NCBI GenBank assembly: GCA_905221605.1
Contig: CAJNDS010000724.1
Coordinates: 724,001 to 788,000 of the forward strand
Direction: 5' to 3'
DNA from: Symbiodinium natans
Lineage: Eukaryota > Sar > Dinophyceae > Suessiales > Symbiodiniaceae
DNA: 64,000 nucleotides
Each line of letters starts with the position of its first letter. The stretch's first letter is position 1. Under the pieces are notes generated by a model. The model was not told the origin of the DNA, did not search any database, and saw only the letters and a program-made list of their open reading frames with translations. This document shows, piece after piece, positions 10,039 to 22,139 of the stretch. Position numbers and translations under genes: made by a program.

Positions 10039-12850
10039 ACCCTAAACCCTAAACCCTAAACCAACCCTAAACCCTAAACCCGCAACCCCAAACCCTAAAC
10101 CCCAAACCCTAAACCGTACAAACCCTATAAACCCTAAGCCCGAAAACGCAGGAGAGACCTAGGCGTTCGCGGTTTACAGTAGGCTTGAGTATTCGAATAG
10201 GTAGATCGGTCGACCTCCATAAATTTCCTTCATCATAGCAAAGTATATATACATAGACATATCTATTCTATTGTCATAAACCAGGTATTTGTGCAGGCTT
10301 CAGGGTTAAGGGTTCATTTCTAGGTTGCACTTGGAGGTTCATGGGTACTTGAAGTATAGCCTACTGCAGCCTACTTAGAGCCGACTTAGGGGACTTCGGG
10401 GGCTTTTGAGTCCAGTGATAAGTGGGACCCTAAGCCCGAAACCCCAAACCCTAAACCAAGTGGGTCAGCCCTAAACCCTAAACCCTAAACCCTAAACCCT
10501 AAACCCTAAACCCTAAACCCTAAACCCTAAACCCTAAACCCTCTCCAATTAGGGTGCACAGTGCCCACTTCGCAAGCTTAGCTTGCAAACCCGAGTCTCG
10601 CCAGTTAGAGTGTCGGAGTTCAGGACTGAGGGTTGTAGGTTTTTTAGGAGTCTAGGGCTTTATCATGGCTTTTGGGAATTCAGGGCTTTAGGTCTCTAGG
10701 GTTTTAGGGCTTTCTTCTAAGGCTTTAGGCTTTAGGTTTTTAGGAATTTAAGCCTTTAGGGCTCTAGGCTTTTAGGGCTTTCCAAGGCTTTAGGGCTTTA
10801 GGTGTTTAGGGCTTTTTAGGTTTTTTTTTCGGGCCGTGGGTTTGTGGGGCTTTAAGGTCCTTTTAGGGTTGTAGTGATTTAGGGCTTTAGGGTTTACGTA
10901 GGCTCTCGGCCCTCTTATGTCCTCCACGCCTCACGCACGAGTTTCCTTTTTAGTGCAACAAAACCACGTAAAACTCCTACAACTCCCCCAGCAAAAGAAG
11001 CCCCCGAAACCTACAGTTGCCTGCCTGCCCGAAGTGGGAAGGCGCTCTTTCATTCACAAAAAAACACCTGCAACATCTTCGGTTGCAGCATCCTGGCCGC
11101 AATGGAATCGGATCTTAGGTCGGTGCCTGTTGAGGGTTGTAACCGTTGTAACCATAGGCTCTGAGTGGGGCTTGTTAGGGCACAGGGGTAGGGGTGCAGT
11201 TTAGGGTGCAGGAGCCCTGTAGACCTTAAGGCCTCAGTCCTCTCGGGCTCATCGCTCCACCTGCGGACAATGGGGCAGCTTCGCGTAGCCCTGCAGCCGC
11301 GCTGAAGCTCTAAACCCGAAACCTTCCGGCAGTCATATTGATGTCCGAGGATGGTTGCTTTCAAAAACAAAGATACAAAACAAGTTATACATTAGGAATC
11401 CTTATTCTTCTTCTGATAAAATTGTCATTCGTCATTATTCATGTTTATTACTCTTGTCGTATCTATCATGATTATTCCTAAGCCCTAAACCCTAAATCCT
11501 AAACCCTAAACCCTAAACTCTGCTAGCATAGACCCGCCGCACGTTTCTCGAGCTTAGCAGAGATTGTGGCGGGTTTCATTGCATCTCGCTGGGCTTGTGG
11601 GTTTTAGGGTTCAGGGTGTAGGGTTTCGGGTTTAGGAATTAGGGTGCAGGTCAACCCCAAAACTCTCCCTAAGTCCTAAGCCTCAACCTTTGCTGCCCAG
11701 TGTTTCAAGTCTAAGGCACTACTCCATATCAGGCCGGGCCCAAGGGGGCCGGAGTGGGGGCTTGGGGGGGGGGTCGGGGTCAGGTTGCGGGGCGGAAGTG
11801 ATCTTCTTGCAGTCCGCGTGCCTAAGCCCCAAATCCTGAACTCTAAGCCCCAGAACGCTGCAGTTGCAACCCCGAATCCTGCCTGCAACGTCCACCCCCC
11901 CAAAACCTCGAAAGCCCATGGCACCCTTTTGTCCTTTTTGGGTTCGAGGTTCCGTGCTAAAGTAGCCAACATAAAGAGGGGTACCCTTGTTAACATATGG
12001 TTACCCTAAACTCTAAACCCCTAAACCCTAAACCCTTGCTACACTCTGATGACGGGGCGACCAAGCAACACCCTCAAAACCCTAAGCCCTAAGCCCCAAC
12101 CCTCCAGCTCAGGGACTCAGACCTCGGCTCAAAAACCTGAAACCTCACACCCGAAACCTAAACCCTAAGCCCTGCACCCCAAACCCGAAACCCTAAACCC
12201 GAAACCCTACACTGGCCCCTACACCCTAAAACCCGGCAAACCCGATTCCTAACCCGACACCCATAGCCCCGAACTTGGAGGGCTCAAAGGGGCAGGGGCT
12301 GATCGTTCATCCCTCAACCCCCAACCCTAAGCCCTAAGCCCCTAAGCCCTAAACCCTAAACCCTAAACCCTAAGCCCTAAACCCTAAACCCTAAACCCTA
12401 AACCCTGAACCCTAAACCCTGAACCCTAAGCCTCGCTGTGATGTAGAGCCGCCTCAAGGTTTTATGGCATTTGAACTTTAAGACTTTGCGCCTCCTTCTA
12501 ACCCCAAGCCCAATGCCCCAAAGTATGCAGGCTTTCCAGCAGGGGGCGCTTTCCATGAATGTTGAAGAACTACATAGCCCTATAGACAGCCTGAGCCCGA
12601 ACCTGAAGCCGTTAAACCCTGAGGCCAAAACCCCAGACCCTGAGCCCCCAACCCTCATCCCTCAGCCCTAAACCCGAAGGCCAAAACCCTAAACCCTGAA
12701 CCCGAAACCCTAAGAACCCTGAACTCTGAACCCTTAGCCGGAACCCTCAGCCCCAAACCCCAAACCCTAAACCCCAAACCCCAAACCCTAAACCCTAAAT
12801 CCTAAACCCTAAATCCTAAACCCTCAGCCGGGACCTCGAAGCTCGGGAAC
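10039..12850. other. Gene-free stretch with arrays
   Basis: The main arrays are near 10035-10135, 10455-10545 (about 12 clean CCCTAAA units), 12305-12435 and 12745-12825. Degenerate AGGGCTTTAGG-type units fill 10625-10895. A family-B element end (CACTTGGAGGTTCATGGG) lies at 10328. An open stretch near 11060-11120 is not convincing as an exon. Confidence 0.45.
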
Positions 12851-12866
12851 CAGAGCTCCTGTCGAG

Positions 12867-12924
12867 GTCAGAACATGACTTCTTCTACCAGCTCCGTCGC
12901 TTCCCTGATGTACGATGTCTTGGA
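12867..12924 (+). CDS. Possible small exon
   Basis: After the acceptor GTCGAG the frame reads SEHDFFYQLRRFPDVRCL with codon use like the confident exons. It ends at either a GT (after GAT) or a GA donor. No join to neighbours was established. Confidence 0.3.
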
Positions 12925-13599
12925 GGCCTTTAGGGGGGTTTAGGGTTTAGGGTTTAGGGTTTAGGGTTTAGGGTTTAGGGTTTAGGGTGTAGGGTGTAGG
13001 GTGTAGGGTGTAGGGTGATCCCAAGTGCCGGTTCAAGATACGTACCCCAAAATCCCCCCCCTCAATAAAGGTACTCGCATAACCCCCTACCCTGACGGGT
13101 AAGGTCCCTTGAGGTCCAGGTGGGGTTCAGGGAGCGGTGGGGTCCATGCTTGAAGGATCAGAGGTACTTCTAAGCGGGGTTGGGTGTTGGGTGACTGTAA
13201 TAGCCCATCGTAACTCTCATCAGGGTACTTAGTGGTACGCAGAACCTATGCGTATATCAGCCCCTCAACCTTCAAGTAGTGCCGAGAATCAGGCGATGGA
13301 GCGGAAGCGGCAGCAGTGGTCACACGAGGGTTCCAAGGGTAGGCTAAAGGTTCAGGGTTCCAGCCCGACTCGCAAATCAACACCGGGGCAAAGATAGATT
13401 CGCGAAGTTTTCGGGTTCAGGGTTCTTGAATTTCGCCGTAAACCCTAAACCCTAAACCCTGAACCCTAAAAACCCTAAACCCTAAACCCCAGGCTGATGC
13501 TGCATGACCGCGAAGCTTCAATGCTAATTTCAACGACCTGTGCACTTGCGGGCAGAACTGCAGTTAAGACAGAAGCCGAAGCAAGGAATACCGATTGTT

Positions 13600-13702
13600 T
13601 GGGGTTTAGGGTTTTAGGGTTTTAGGGTTAGGGTTTAGGGTTTAGGGTTTAGGGTTTAGGGTTTAGGGTTTAGGGTTTAGGGTTTAGGGTTTAGGGTTTA
13701 GG
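13600..13702. repeat. TTTAGGG array
   Basis: About 13 near-perfect tandem TTTAGGG units follow a few TTTTAGGG units at the left edge. Confidence 0.9.
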
Positions 13703-13715
13703 AGCCCACAAACCA

Positions 13716-13797
13716 CATAAACATAAGGATCCTACTATTGGGGTATAAGGGCCCCTATAAGGGGGTTTCTGGAAAAAACCCTGTTTGTAGAATCCTT
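13716..13797. repeat. Inverted-repeat element (ACATAAGGATCCTAC)
   Basis: Arms ACATAAGGATCCTAC and GTAGAATCCTTATGT face each other across a GGGCCCC-containing loop. The element directly abuts the end of the TTTAGGG array. Confidence 0.55.
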
Positions 13798-14142
13798 ATG
13801 TGTATCTGTTCTTTGCGGCCCCTAGGTTATCCCTTACAAATCCCAAAAGAATCGCCCAAACTAATTGCCACGATCCTCCCCTTACAAATCCCCAAAGAAT
13901 GATAAACAACGCACTGTGAATGAACTAACTTCCCATGAATACCCATTCGCATTGAGTAGTAGGCCCCTCTGCTAGGCGGTTCCCTTCTTGTGTCCGAGAG
14001 GAACTCATGCACACAAATACTTGTTCACAATGTTCAACTGGCCAACCCTAGAAACATGCTGAGGCGTCTTTCCCAAAGGATCCATGACCCTAAACCCTAA
14101 ACCCTAAACCCTACATGGGCCGAGGGGTTCCTACATAGTAGC

Positions 14143-14192
14143 TCTAGGGCCCAAGTATATACCCATGTCTGTACATGGGTCCTTTTGGTATA
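14143..14192. repeat. Inverted repeat around TACCCATGT
   Basis: AAGTATATACCCATGT faces ACATGGGTCCTTTTGGTATACTT. The GGGCCCAAGTAT end is shared with the larger inverted repeat at 46798-46908. Confidence 0.5.
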
Positions 14193-14438
14193 CTTCTCCT
14201 CTGCCGCCAGATTCTGCATCCGCTGGCGTCAGAGTTCGTGATCCTTGGGCACAAAATGAACCCTAAAAGGGTTCATGGTCTGCATGAACCTTCATAGGGT
14301 GACTGGTAGTCTAGGGTCTATGACCCCTGCACCCCTAAACCTTAAACCCTAAACCCTGAAAACCCTAAACCCTAAACCCTTGTGAGAACCCTAAACCCTA
14401 AGCCCTGAGCCCTCTTAGGGTTCCTTCGGTCCCTTAAG

Positions 14439-15993
14439 GATGTTCGCCTTGGCCGCCATCATCTACCTTCTCTCCACGCGCGCCTTCTTGGTACCCGAGA
14501 AGCGCAAGAAGAAAGCAGGACAGCCCCGGGAGCCAAAAAGAAGACCCCCAAAAGAACCTGAGCCATAAGTCCTAAACCTTACAACCGAAGCCCTGAACCC
14601 TAAATCCTAAACCACTCTAAACCCTAAACCCTAAACCCTAAACCCTAAACCCTAAACCCTAAACCCTAAACCCTAAACTCACCTCTTGAAACAGAAGCCC
14701 AAAAGCCCCAGTTTGCAGGACCCGAGAAGCTGGAGCCGGAAGACAAGCGGGGCCGTGAGCCGCCCCGCAAGCTTTGGCGCAAGGAGATGGAGGCGCCAGG
14801 GGTTTAGGGTTTAGGGTTTAGGGTTTAGGGTTTAGGGTTTAGGGTTTAGGGTTTAAGTTTTAGGGGTTTTCGCATGATTTTGGGTGGTTATTAGGGGTTC
14901 GGGGTTTGGAGTTGTCGGATGTTTTTGGGGGGGTTTGTTTAGGGGGTTTGTGGTTCAGGGTTCTCGGGTTGGGTTAGCCCCAAAACAAAAATGCCAAATA
15001 GAACAGCCCTAATTAAACCCTAAACCCTAAGCGCTAAACCCTAAACCCTAAACCCTCCAAAAGATGCCCAACAAGCTCCCAAAAACACCACGCAAAAGAC
15101 ACGCGTTTTTTCCCAAAATAGGGGTGCCCTGAATATACCCCCAAAATAGAATAATCACTGATTGTAGGAACCCCCAAATAGGGTACCCCGAATATCGTAA
15201 AAACCCTGAACCCTAAACCCTAAACCCTAAACCCTAAACCCTAAACCCTAAACCCTAAACCCTAAACCCTAAACCCTAACATCGTAAACCCGCCGCAGCA
15301 GAAGTCCAGGAGACGTCGGCCGTGTACCACGCCATCCTGCAGCACGCCAAAAGCCGCTTGGATCGGCTCTTGGACTTTTTGGCCTCTTGGGTTGATAGGG
15401 TGCAACTTCCTCGGCAGTTTAGGGTTTAGGGTTTAGGGTTTAGGGTTTAGGGTTGAGAGTTTAGGGCTTGGGATGGTCCTCCTTTTTCTGACAGTCCTCA
15501 AGAGGGATTGAAGGACCCCCCATTATCATCCTTATTGAGGACTGTGAGTATAGGGGGGAACATCCCAAGTGTGGGGATGGCGCTTCGAGGCTTTGTTGTT
15601 TTTTTGGGTTTTTGGGCTTTTGCGTTCTGGGGTTTTGTGGGCTTTAAGCTGGTTTTGGGGTTTAGGAGTTTTGGGGTTTGGGCTTTTAGGGTTAGGGGGT
15701 TTTTAGGGTTTTAGGTTTTTTAGAGTTTTAAATTTCCCGACATCGGAGGTTTAAACGGATTTGACAGCGCCGCGGGGTTTCCGTGAACCTGAACCGAGAA
15801 GAAGGCCTGTGAACGAAGAGTAGTCTTTTGGGGGTATCCTGAAGGAGCCCTCATCCTTCTCCCCTTTATGTTTTGGAAGTGAAATTCTGCATTTGTTTCA
15901 TCTAAACAACCCACATTGCGGGGGGAGGGCGGGGGCGGCTCCGGGGAGCTCTGGGGGGGAGGGGGGGGGGCGCTCCGAGGATCTCTCTCTCTC

Positions 15994-16026
<33 letters not shown>

Positions 16027-19000
16027 TGATGTTTAGTCTTGGGGTTTAGGGTCTAGGGAAAAGAGAGAGAGAGATATATATATATATATGCAGAATTAGG
16101 ACGCCCGGACTAAGGGCCTGACGACTTCCCTAAGCAATAAACCCTGCAAGTCCTGCAAAACCCAAAATGCTTTTCCTGACGGCAGCTGCAGAATTGCCGG
16201 GATAGTGCCATTGTCAGTCGAAAGAAGGGTAGAAGCAAATAAGGCCAACTTCTGTCTTACCATGTGCCCTAAGCCCTAAACCCTACACCCTAAACCCTAA
16301 ACCCTACTAAACCTTACTAACCCCTACTAACCCCTGAACCCCTGAACCCTAAACCCTAAACCCTAAACCCATTTGTTTTCCCAATTCAAGTCCCTGCAAA
16401 GCCCACTCTTTCAAGACAATCCTAACCTCAGCCCCTAACCCCAAACCCTAAATCCTAAACCCAAAACTCTACCTAGACGCTAAACCCTAAACCCTACACC
16501 CTAAACCCTACACCCTAAACCCTCCTAACGAGGCGGCGACGCTGAGCAGGCACTGGCAGCATTGGCGGCTCTCGAGGCAAGGTGTCTAACCTTGGGTGCG
16601 TGTAGGGTTTAGGATATAGGGTTTAGGGTTTGGAATTGAGGGCTTAGGGTTTAGGGTTTAGGGCTTGGGGCTTAGGGTTTAGGGTTCCGGGCCCCGTTGC
16701 CTAGGACCCAGAGTGGGCCATCATTCCTCTTTTTTTGGGGTTTGGGTTCCCTTATTAGTAAGCCCTGATAAACCAGAAAGGGTACCCTTGTTATTCCTTG
16801 CTTACACTTAGGTCTAGTAGCGGAGCTTGTGCAATCATTCAACGAGCCCTGCACCACTGGACTGAGGTTGTGATTAGGTTTAGGGTTTTGGGTTTGGGGT
16901 TTAGGGTTTAGGCAGTTGATGTAGTGCCGAGCAGAGGTTTCGCCGTTCGAGAAAGCAGCCCTTTTCCTTCGATCTTGATTCCTGGACGTATTCCAGACAA
17001 TTTCGGTCGGAAGCACCCTAAACCCTAAACCCTAAGCCCTAAACCCTAAACCCTAAACCCTAAACCCTAAACCCTAAACCCTAAACCCTAAACCCTAAAC
17101 CCTAAACCTAATCACAACATGCCGATGTCGTCGAGTCGATGTGGCTTATGCCAGCAAGACCACTCAGCCCCATGAAACCAAAGGCCAATGCTTGCAAGAC
17201 CAGAACTCTGCATCAACATTACCCTAAACCCTAAACCCTAAACCCAAACCCTAAACCCCAAACCCTAAACCCTAAATCCTAAACCCTAAGCCCTAGCCGA
17301 TTTGCACTACTGGCTGGAGGGTTCGTCTAGTGCCCTGAAGCGGATCCGCAGCTCCCTCACAGGCTTCGGCTAAGGCTGCGTTGCCCCAGTCGGTGGCAAC
17401 GAAGGCCTGCTTGCAGTAGGGGCCTAAACCTTAGGGTTTAGGGTTGAGGGTTTAGGGTTTAGATGTATGGGCCATGGCGTTTATGGGGTATATAAGGGGA
17501 TGTATTGGTCTCTGAAATCAACGGCCCATCTAAGTGGCCTTGTAGCTACCCGCTAGATTGCTTTATCCTTCCCGCAAAGCTGCACAAGCCCTAAAACACT
17601 TTAGGGTTTAGGGCGGTTCTTCTGCCTGCCTTAATCCGCAACAATAAACCCTCAAGCTCTGTAAAATCCAAAATATATACATCCTAACCCCTTGAGGCCC
17701 GTTACAAACCCTCAACCCTAGCTTATGAACCGCTATATGTCAACCCCGTATCAACCCGCCACGGTAGGTGTGTTGTTTTGTTCCGCTCCCTTCTCACTGT
17801 GAAGGGCCTAAGGGAAGGGAATCAACTGAGGGCTGGAACTGGCATGCGATGTGTCACGGTTCCACTCGACCCTAAACCCTAAACCCTTGTAACCCCTAAA
17901 CCCGAAGCCCTAGACCCTAAACCTAACCCTAATTTAAAACCCCAAACGAACTCCACACTTTGAGCGCCACCTAGTTGCTTCTGGCCTTCCTTCTCTGGGC
18001 ACCTGACTTTCTTATCGTATCCCCCCCCCTCCCCTTTTCCCCCGCAAAATACGTTTAGGGTAGAAGTGTAGAGGTTTTCGGGTTGAGGGTTTAGGGTTGA
18101 GGGCTGAGGGCTTAGGGTTTAGGTAAACGTTTTAGGGTAGCAGTGTCGAACCTGGACTCTGAATCCAGAATTGGAGCCTGAAGGATAGAACTTCGGGCGG
18201 TTTAGGGTTTGGGGTTTGATGGTTTAGGGTTTTGGGTTTTGGGTTTGTAGGGTTTAGGGTTTGAGGATTGAGGGTTTAGGGTTTGAGGGTTTAGGGTTTT
18301 GGGTTTAGGGTTTAGGGTTTGGAGGGTTTAGGGCAGTAGAACTTTCCTAGGGCATGCGCACGTCTGGCCTGCGCAATCATCACATCTCCGCGATCATTTT
18401 CCAGGGACCCTAGCGCACACCCTGAACCCAAGTTAGACCCTAACCCCAAACCCTAAACCCCCAAAAGCCCTAGTTCCTGAAGCTCTAGCTTTGTGCCTGG
18501 AGCCAGGTTCTGTTGACGTTGGCGAGGTCCACGGACTTGTGCGAGACACTTGGGACAACAGCGTATTTACTGATTCTGCTGTATATAGTTTGGGGTTTAG
18601 GGCTAAGGGTTTAGGGTTTAGGGTTTAGGGTTTAGGGTTTAGGGTTTAGGGTTCAGGGTTAAGGGTAAGGGTTAAGGGCATGTCGTGCGTAGCCCCTGAA
18701 CCCCAGGATCATGTGCTAAAATGCAAGGCTCGGTGCAGTATAGCTGCAAGGGTTGAGTGAGTTGATGTAGGTTCTCCGGGGTTCCCGGACCCCTAAACCC
18801 TAAACCCCAAACCCTAAACCCTAAACCCTAAACCCTGAACCCTAAACCCTAAACCCTAAACCCTAAGCCCTAAACCCCCAAACCTGGGGGATCTCAAGGA
18901 ACCTCATGCACCAGTTCATGGCCCTCTCGGCCTTCTTCGACGCGCGCCTTTCCCGCCCTCGGGTTTGGGTTTTGGGGTTTTTTGGAGGGGGGTTCAGGGT

Positions 19001-19743
19001 GTCGAAGGCTCCTGGGTATGGGCCCCAGATGCTACAAGTGTATATGTGTGTATATATATATACATATATACATTATATATATATATTATATAAGTGTATA
19101 TATGTGTTATATATATATATACTTGTATTTATTTGTTATATAATAAACTTGGGGGGTCCTAAAGCTACTGTACTGCATAGGAGCCTCCGTTTTGAGGCCC
19201 AAAGCACCTCACAGAGATGCATCCTCAAGGCCTTGAGCAGCTTGGGGTTCAAGCTTTGCAGGGGCGTTTCGTTGGAGTTCTTTAAGCACCCACAAGAACC
19301 CAAACCCGAAGCTTCCCCAAAAACCCCTACCTCTTCTGGCTTCTCGAAAACCCGAAACCCTAGACCCTAGACCCTAAACCCTAAACCGCCTGACCCCTAA
19401 CTCTAAACCCACCTCTCTCAGCTGCAGCAACCCGCTGAAGCCCTCGCTCAGAGCAGCCGACATGCTGCAACTGCACGCCGGCGGTTCAGGGTTTAGGTTT
19501 AGGATTCAGGATTTAGGGTTTAGGATTTAGGGTTTAGGATTTAGGGTTTAGGGTTTAGGGGTTTTGGGGTTCAGGATTTTAGGGCTTTAGGAGTTTAAGG
19601 GTTCAAGGATTTCGGGGTTCCCTAACCCTAAACCCTAAACCCTAAACCCTAGACCCCAAAGAACCGAAGGCCCCTGAGAATCCCAACAAAGGCGCGTCTT
19701 CGAGGCTGCCGCCGCGGAGGCCTCGCGCTGGCGCAGCGTGCAG
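14439..19743 (+). CDS. Possible multi-exon gene, PPR-like in part
   Basis: Three exons join in phase. 14439-14539 includes an ATG at 14440, a hydrophobic stretch FALAAIIYLLSTRAFLV and a lysine/arginine-rich tail (GA donor). 14719-14792 reads PEKLEPEDKRGREPP...WRKEME (GC donor). 15310-15372 reads ETSAVYHAILQHAKSRLDRL (GA donor), which resembles the first helix of a PPR repeat (.VYHA.L.AHAK...LD). Further coding-like stretches lie downstream, but their junctions are unresolved: 16533-16576 (GDAEQALAALAALE), 17300-17370 (LHYWLEGSSSALKRIRSSL then a stop), 18899-18941 (NLMHQFMALSAFFD), 19431-19468 (LQQPAEALAQ) and 19705-19743 (AAAAEASRWRSVQ). Introns are full of TTTAGGG and CCCTAAA arrays. It may be a separate PPR-type gene, or distant 5' exons of the PPR gene that is clear from 33.66 kb onward. 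Confidence 0.4.
15500..15570. mobile_element. Dispersed repeat family C end (AAGGACTGT...GGGGAACATCCCAA)
   Basis: An inverted structure has GACAGTCCTCAAGAGGGAT on the left and TATTGAGGACTGTGAGTAT on the right, followed by GGGGGGAACATCCCAAGT. Related ends occur at 5122-5155, 29039-29076, 44160-44242, 50935-51018, 52571-52615 and 52718-52762. Confidence 0.55.
15980..16092. repeat. (CT)n, (GA)n and (TA)n microsatellites
   Basis: A CT tract of about 44 bp with one CG interruption is followed, after a short TTTAGGG-like spacer, by GAGAGAGAGA running into TATATATATA. Confidence 0.9.
17006..17108. repeat. CCCTAAA array
   Basis: About 14 tandem CCCTAAA units with one CCCTAAG unit near the left. Confidence 0.9.
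19035..19145. repeat. TA-rich microsatellite
   Basis: TATATATA and TGTATATATGTG tracts span about 100 bp. It is a plain AT microsatellite. Confidence 0.75.
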
Positions 19744-20252
19744 GCACGGGGGGCTCCGCAGGTATGGCTTAGGGTTTAGGGTTTAGGGTTTAGGGTTTAG
19801 GGTTTAGGGTTTAGGGCTTAGGGTTTAGGGTTTAGGATTTCGGGTTCAGGGTTTAGGATTCAGGGTTTAGGCTTTCTGGGTTTAAGCTTGCGGTTGTGGA
19901 TGTTACTTCAGGGATACGATCACTTGGATGTATAGTGGATACTTTGGATATATATATATATATATATGTATATATATGGTACCCCCCCCCCCCCCTGGAG
20001 AATCTACCTCCAAAGGGTGGGGGTTTAAGACACCTGTAGCTTTTTCGTATCGGGTTGAAGATACCTCTAACGCTTTCGTATAGATTCTTACCCTCTCATC
20101 TTCAACAAGATTCGCATTTCAATCTCTACATGATGAGAGTTTCAGATTTCCATATCCAGAGGATGAGGTATAAGAGTTTGTCTTTTGTTTTAGGTGTGTT
20201 GCTTAGAAGCAGTTGGGTTGCTTATAAGCAGTCGGGTTGCTTAGGAGGTGGG

Positions 20253-20352
20253 NNNNNNNNNNNNNNNNNNNNNNNNNNNNNNNNNNNNNNNNNNNNNNNN
20301 NNNNNNNNNNNNNNNNNNNNNNNNNNNNNNNNNNNNNNNNNNNNNNNNNNNN
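20253..20352. other. Assembly gap (100 N)
   Basis: Exactly 100 N bases separate a GGAGGTGGG edge from a C11 run followed by CTCCGCTCCGCTCCGCTCC. The round number suggests a scaffold gap of unknown true size, probably a G/C homopolymer that blocked assembly. Frames reading across it are meaningless. Confidence 0.98.
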
Positions 20353-20499
20353 CCCCCCCCCCCTCCCTCCGCTCCGCTCCGCTCCCCGCTCCAGCTCCAG
20401 GGTTTTTTTCTTAAGGTTAAGGGTTGTTTGGGCTGGGCTTGTCTCTAAAACCCTATCGGGGTTAAGGCTTTAAGGCTTTAAGGATTTAAGAGAAGCCCC

Positions 20500-21560
20500 G
20501 ACACCCTACAGGTTTAGGGTTTTAATCGCTATGCCTTAAACCTATAGGATCTAGGGCTACACCTTAAACCCTACACCTTTAAACCCTATGGGGTTTCAAG
20601 GTTAAGCAACTAAACTTAACCCTTAACCTTTAAACCCTATAGGGTTAAGGTTTAAAGGTTTAGGGTGTAAGATGTAAGGATTTCAAATCTAAGCCGGAAA
20701 TTAAACCAAAACCCTTAACTTTTAAACCCTACAGGTTTAAGATTCAGGCATTTAACCGGCAATTGAACCTAAGCCCTTAACCTTTAAACCCTATAGGTTT
20801 AAGGTGTAAAGGTTCAGGGTTTAATTAAGACTCATGCATTCAAACCTAAGCCCATAGAGTTTAAACCTTAAGTGTTTAAGGTTTAGACATTTCAACCTCA
20901 CCCTAAACCCTTTAGGGTCAGAACCCTAAAACCCTATGAAGGTTCCAAGGTCTTAACCCTAAAGGCGCTAAAAGTATAAATGCCCAGACCTTAGGTTTTG
21001 AAGGCGAATGAAGTTTAGGAATTTAGCCTTGAGGTTTAGGCATTACAATCTGCAAGCCCCATAGGATTTTACAGGTGCAAGATCTAGTGATTAAAACCTA
21101 AGGCTTGGGCATTCAATCTGTAACCCTAAAGGCTTGAACCTTAAACCCTATAGAGTCCCTATAGGGTTAGGTATTTAAACCGAATAGGTGGCCTTTAAAC
21201 TCTATAGGTTTAAAGGTTTAGGGTTTAGGTTGAAATATTAAAACCCTATAGGATGTAAAGCTTTAGGGTTATTCAGGGTGTATCTCTAGAACCCTATCGG
21301 GGCTCGCCCTTATAGGGTTTAAACCCTACATGGTTTACCCTTTTGTGGTTTAAGACTTAGGAATTTAAAAATCGTAACCCGAAACCTTGTAGGGTTTTAA
21401 CCCCTTTACTGTTTCAACGACAAACCCTGAAGCCTTACAGGGCTCACGTTTAGAATCCTTAAACCCTAAACCCGCTAAACCCTACAGTAACAGAACCTTG
21501 TAACCCTATAGGGTTTGAGGCTTAAACTCTTGAACTTTAAATCCCATAGGGCTAGGAAAA
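20500..21560. repeat. Degenerate palindromic domain built on AACCCTATAGGGTT
   Basis: Words such as TTTAAACCCTATAGGGTT, CTTTAAACCCTATAGGTTTA and AACCCTATCGGGGTT recur roughly every 50-100 bp with heavy drift. Each is a head-to-head fusion of CCCTA and TAGGG units. No open frame of useful length was found. Confidence 0.65.
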
Positions 21561-22139
21561 GCAAAGACAAAGTAGGATAAGTGCCCACATCATGTATGTA
21601 TATAGGGTATATGTACTGTATATCAATTACAGATAATGGAGAAGGAAGGACGGTACGCCTCGAACCATAAGATTGGGGGGGGGGGGTACCATCACTCAAC
21701 CCTAAACCCTAAACCTTAAACCCTAAACCCATCCAAGATCCAAGATTACCTGAAAAGGTAGATTCTCCTGGGGGGGGGTAGTATAAGCATATATATAATA
21801 TATATACATACATATATATATCTCTCTCCTAACCCTAAACCTAAACCCTAAACCCTAACCCTAAACCCTAAACCTAAACCCCCTAAACCCTAACCCTAAA
21901 CGATGGTGTCCTTGAGTGTCCTTGCTGCGCAGTGGAGGCTTAGGGCCAGGGTATCGGAGTCAGGTTCAGGCTCCTGGGCAATAGGCCCCTACAAAGCTAT
22001 GTTTTTATGTGTATATGGTATCTATATTACTGTTGTGTTTGTTGATATATATATATATATGCTACCCCCCCTCCAAAACCCCACGTTAAAGAAAAAGATC
22101 GGCGATCATCGATGTTTCCTATGACAGGCTTCGACATGA

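Larger units (their letters stand above)
19946..21815. mobile_element. Candidate large inverted-end element 1, flanked by (TA)n
   Basis: The left end is a TA tract (19948-19977), then GGTAC, 14 C, then TGGAGAATCTACCTC (19996-20010). The right end is the inverse: AGGTAGATTCTCC (21756-21768), a G run, GTAGTATA and another TA tract to about 21815. The interior has almost no clean TTTAGGG arrays. It holds a domain of repeated AACCCTATAGGGTT-like words, a 100 bp assembly gap, and no supported gene. The TA flanks suggest either insertion into TA microsatellites or a TA tract carried as part of the end. Confidence 0.5.

Noticed and set aside
20055..20473. Frames across the N gap
   Set aside because: Their central part is unknown sequence and their ends are poly-C derived.
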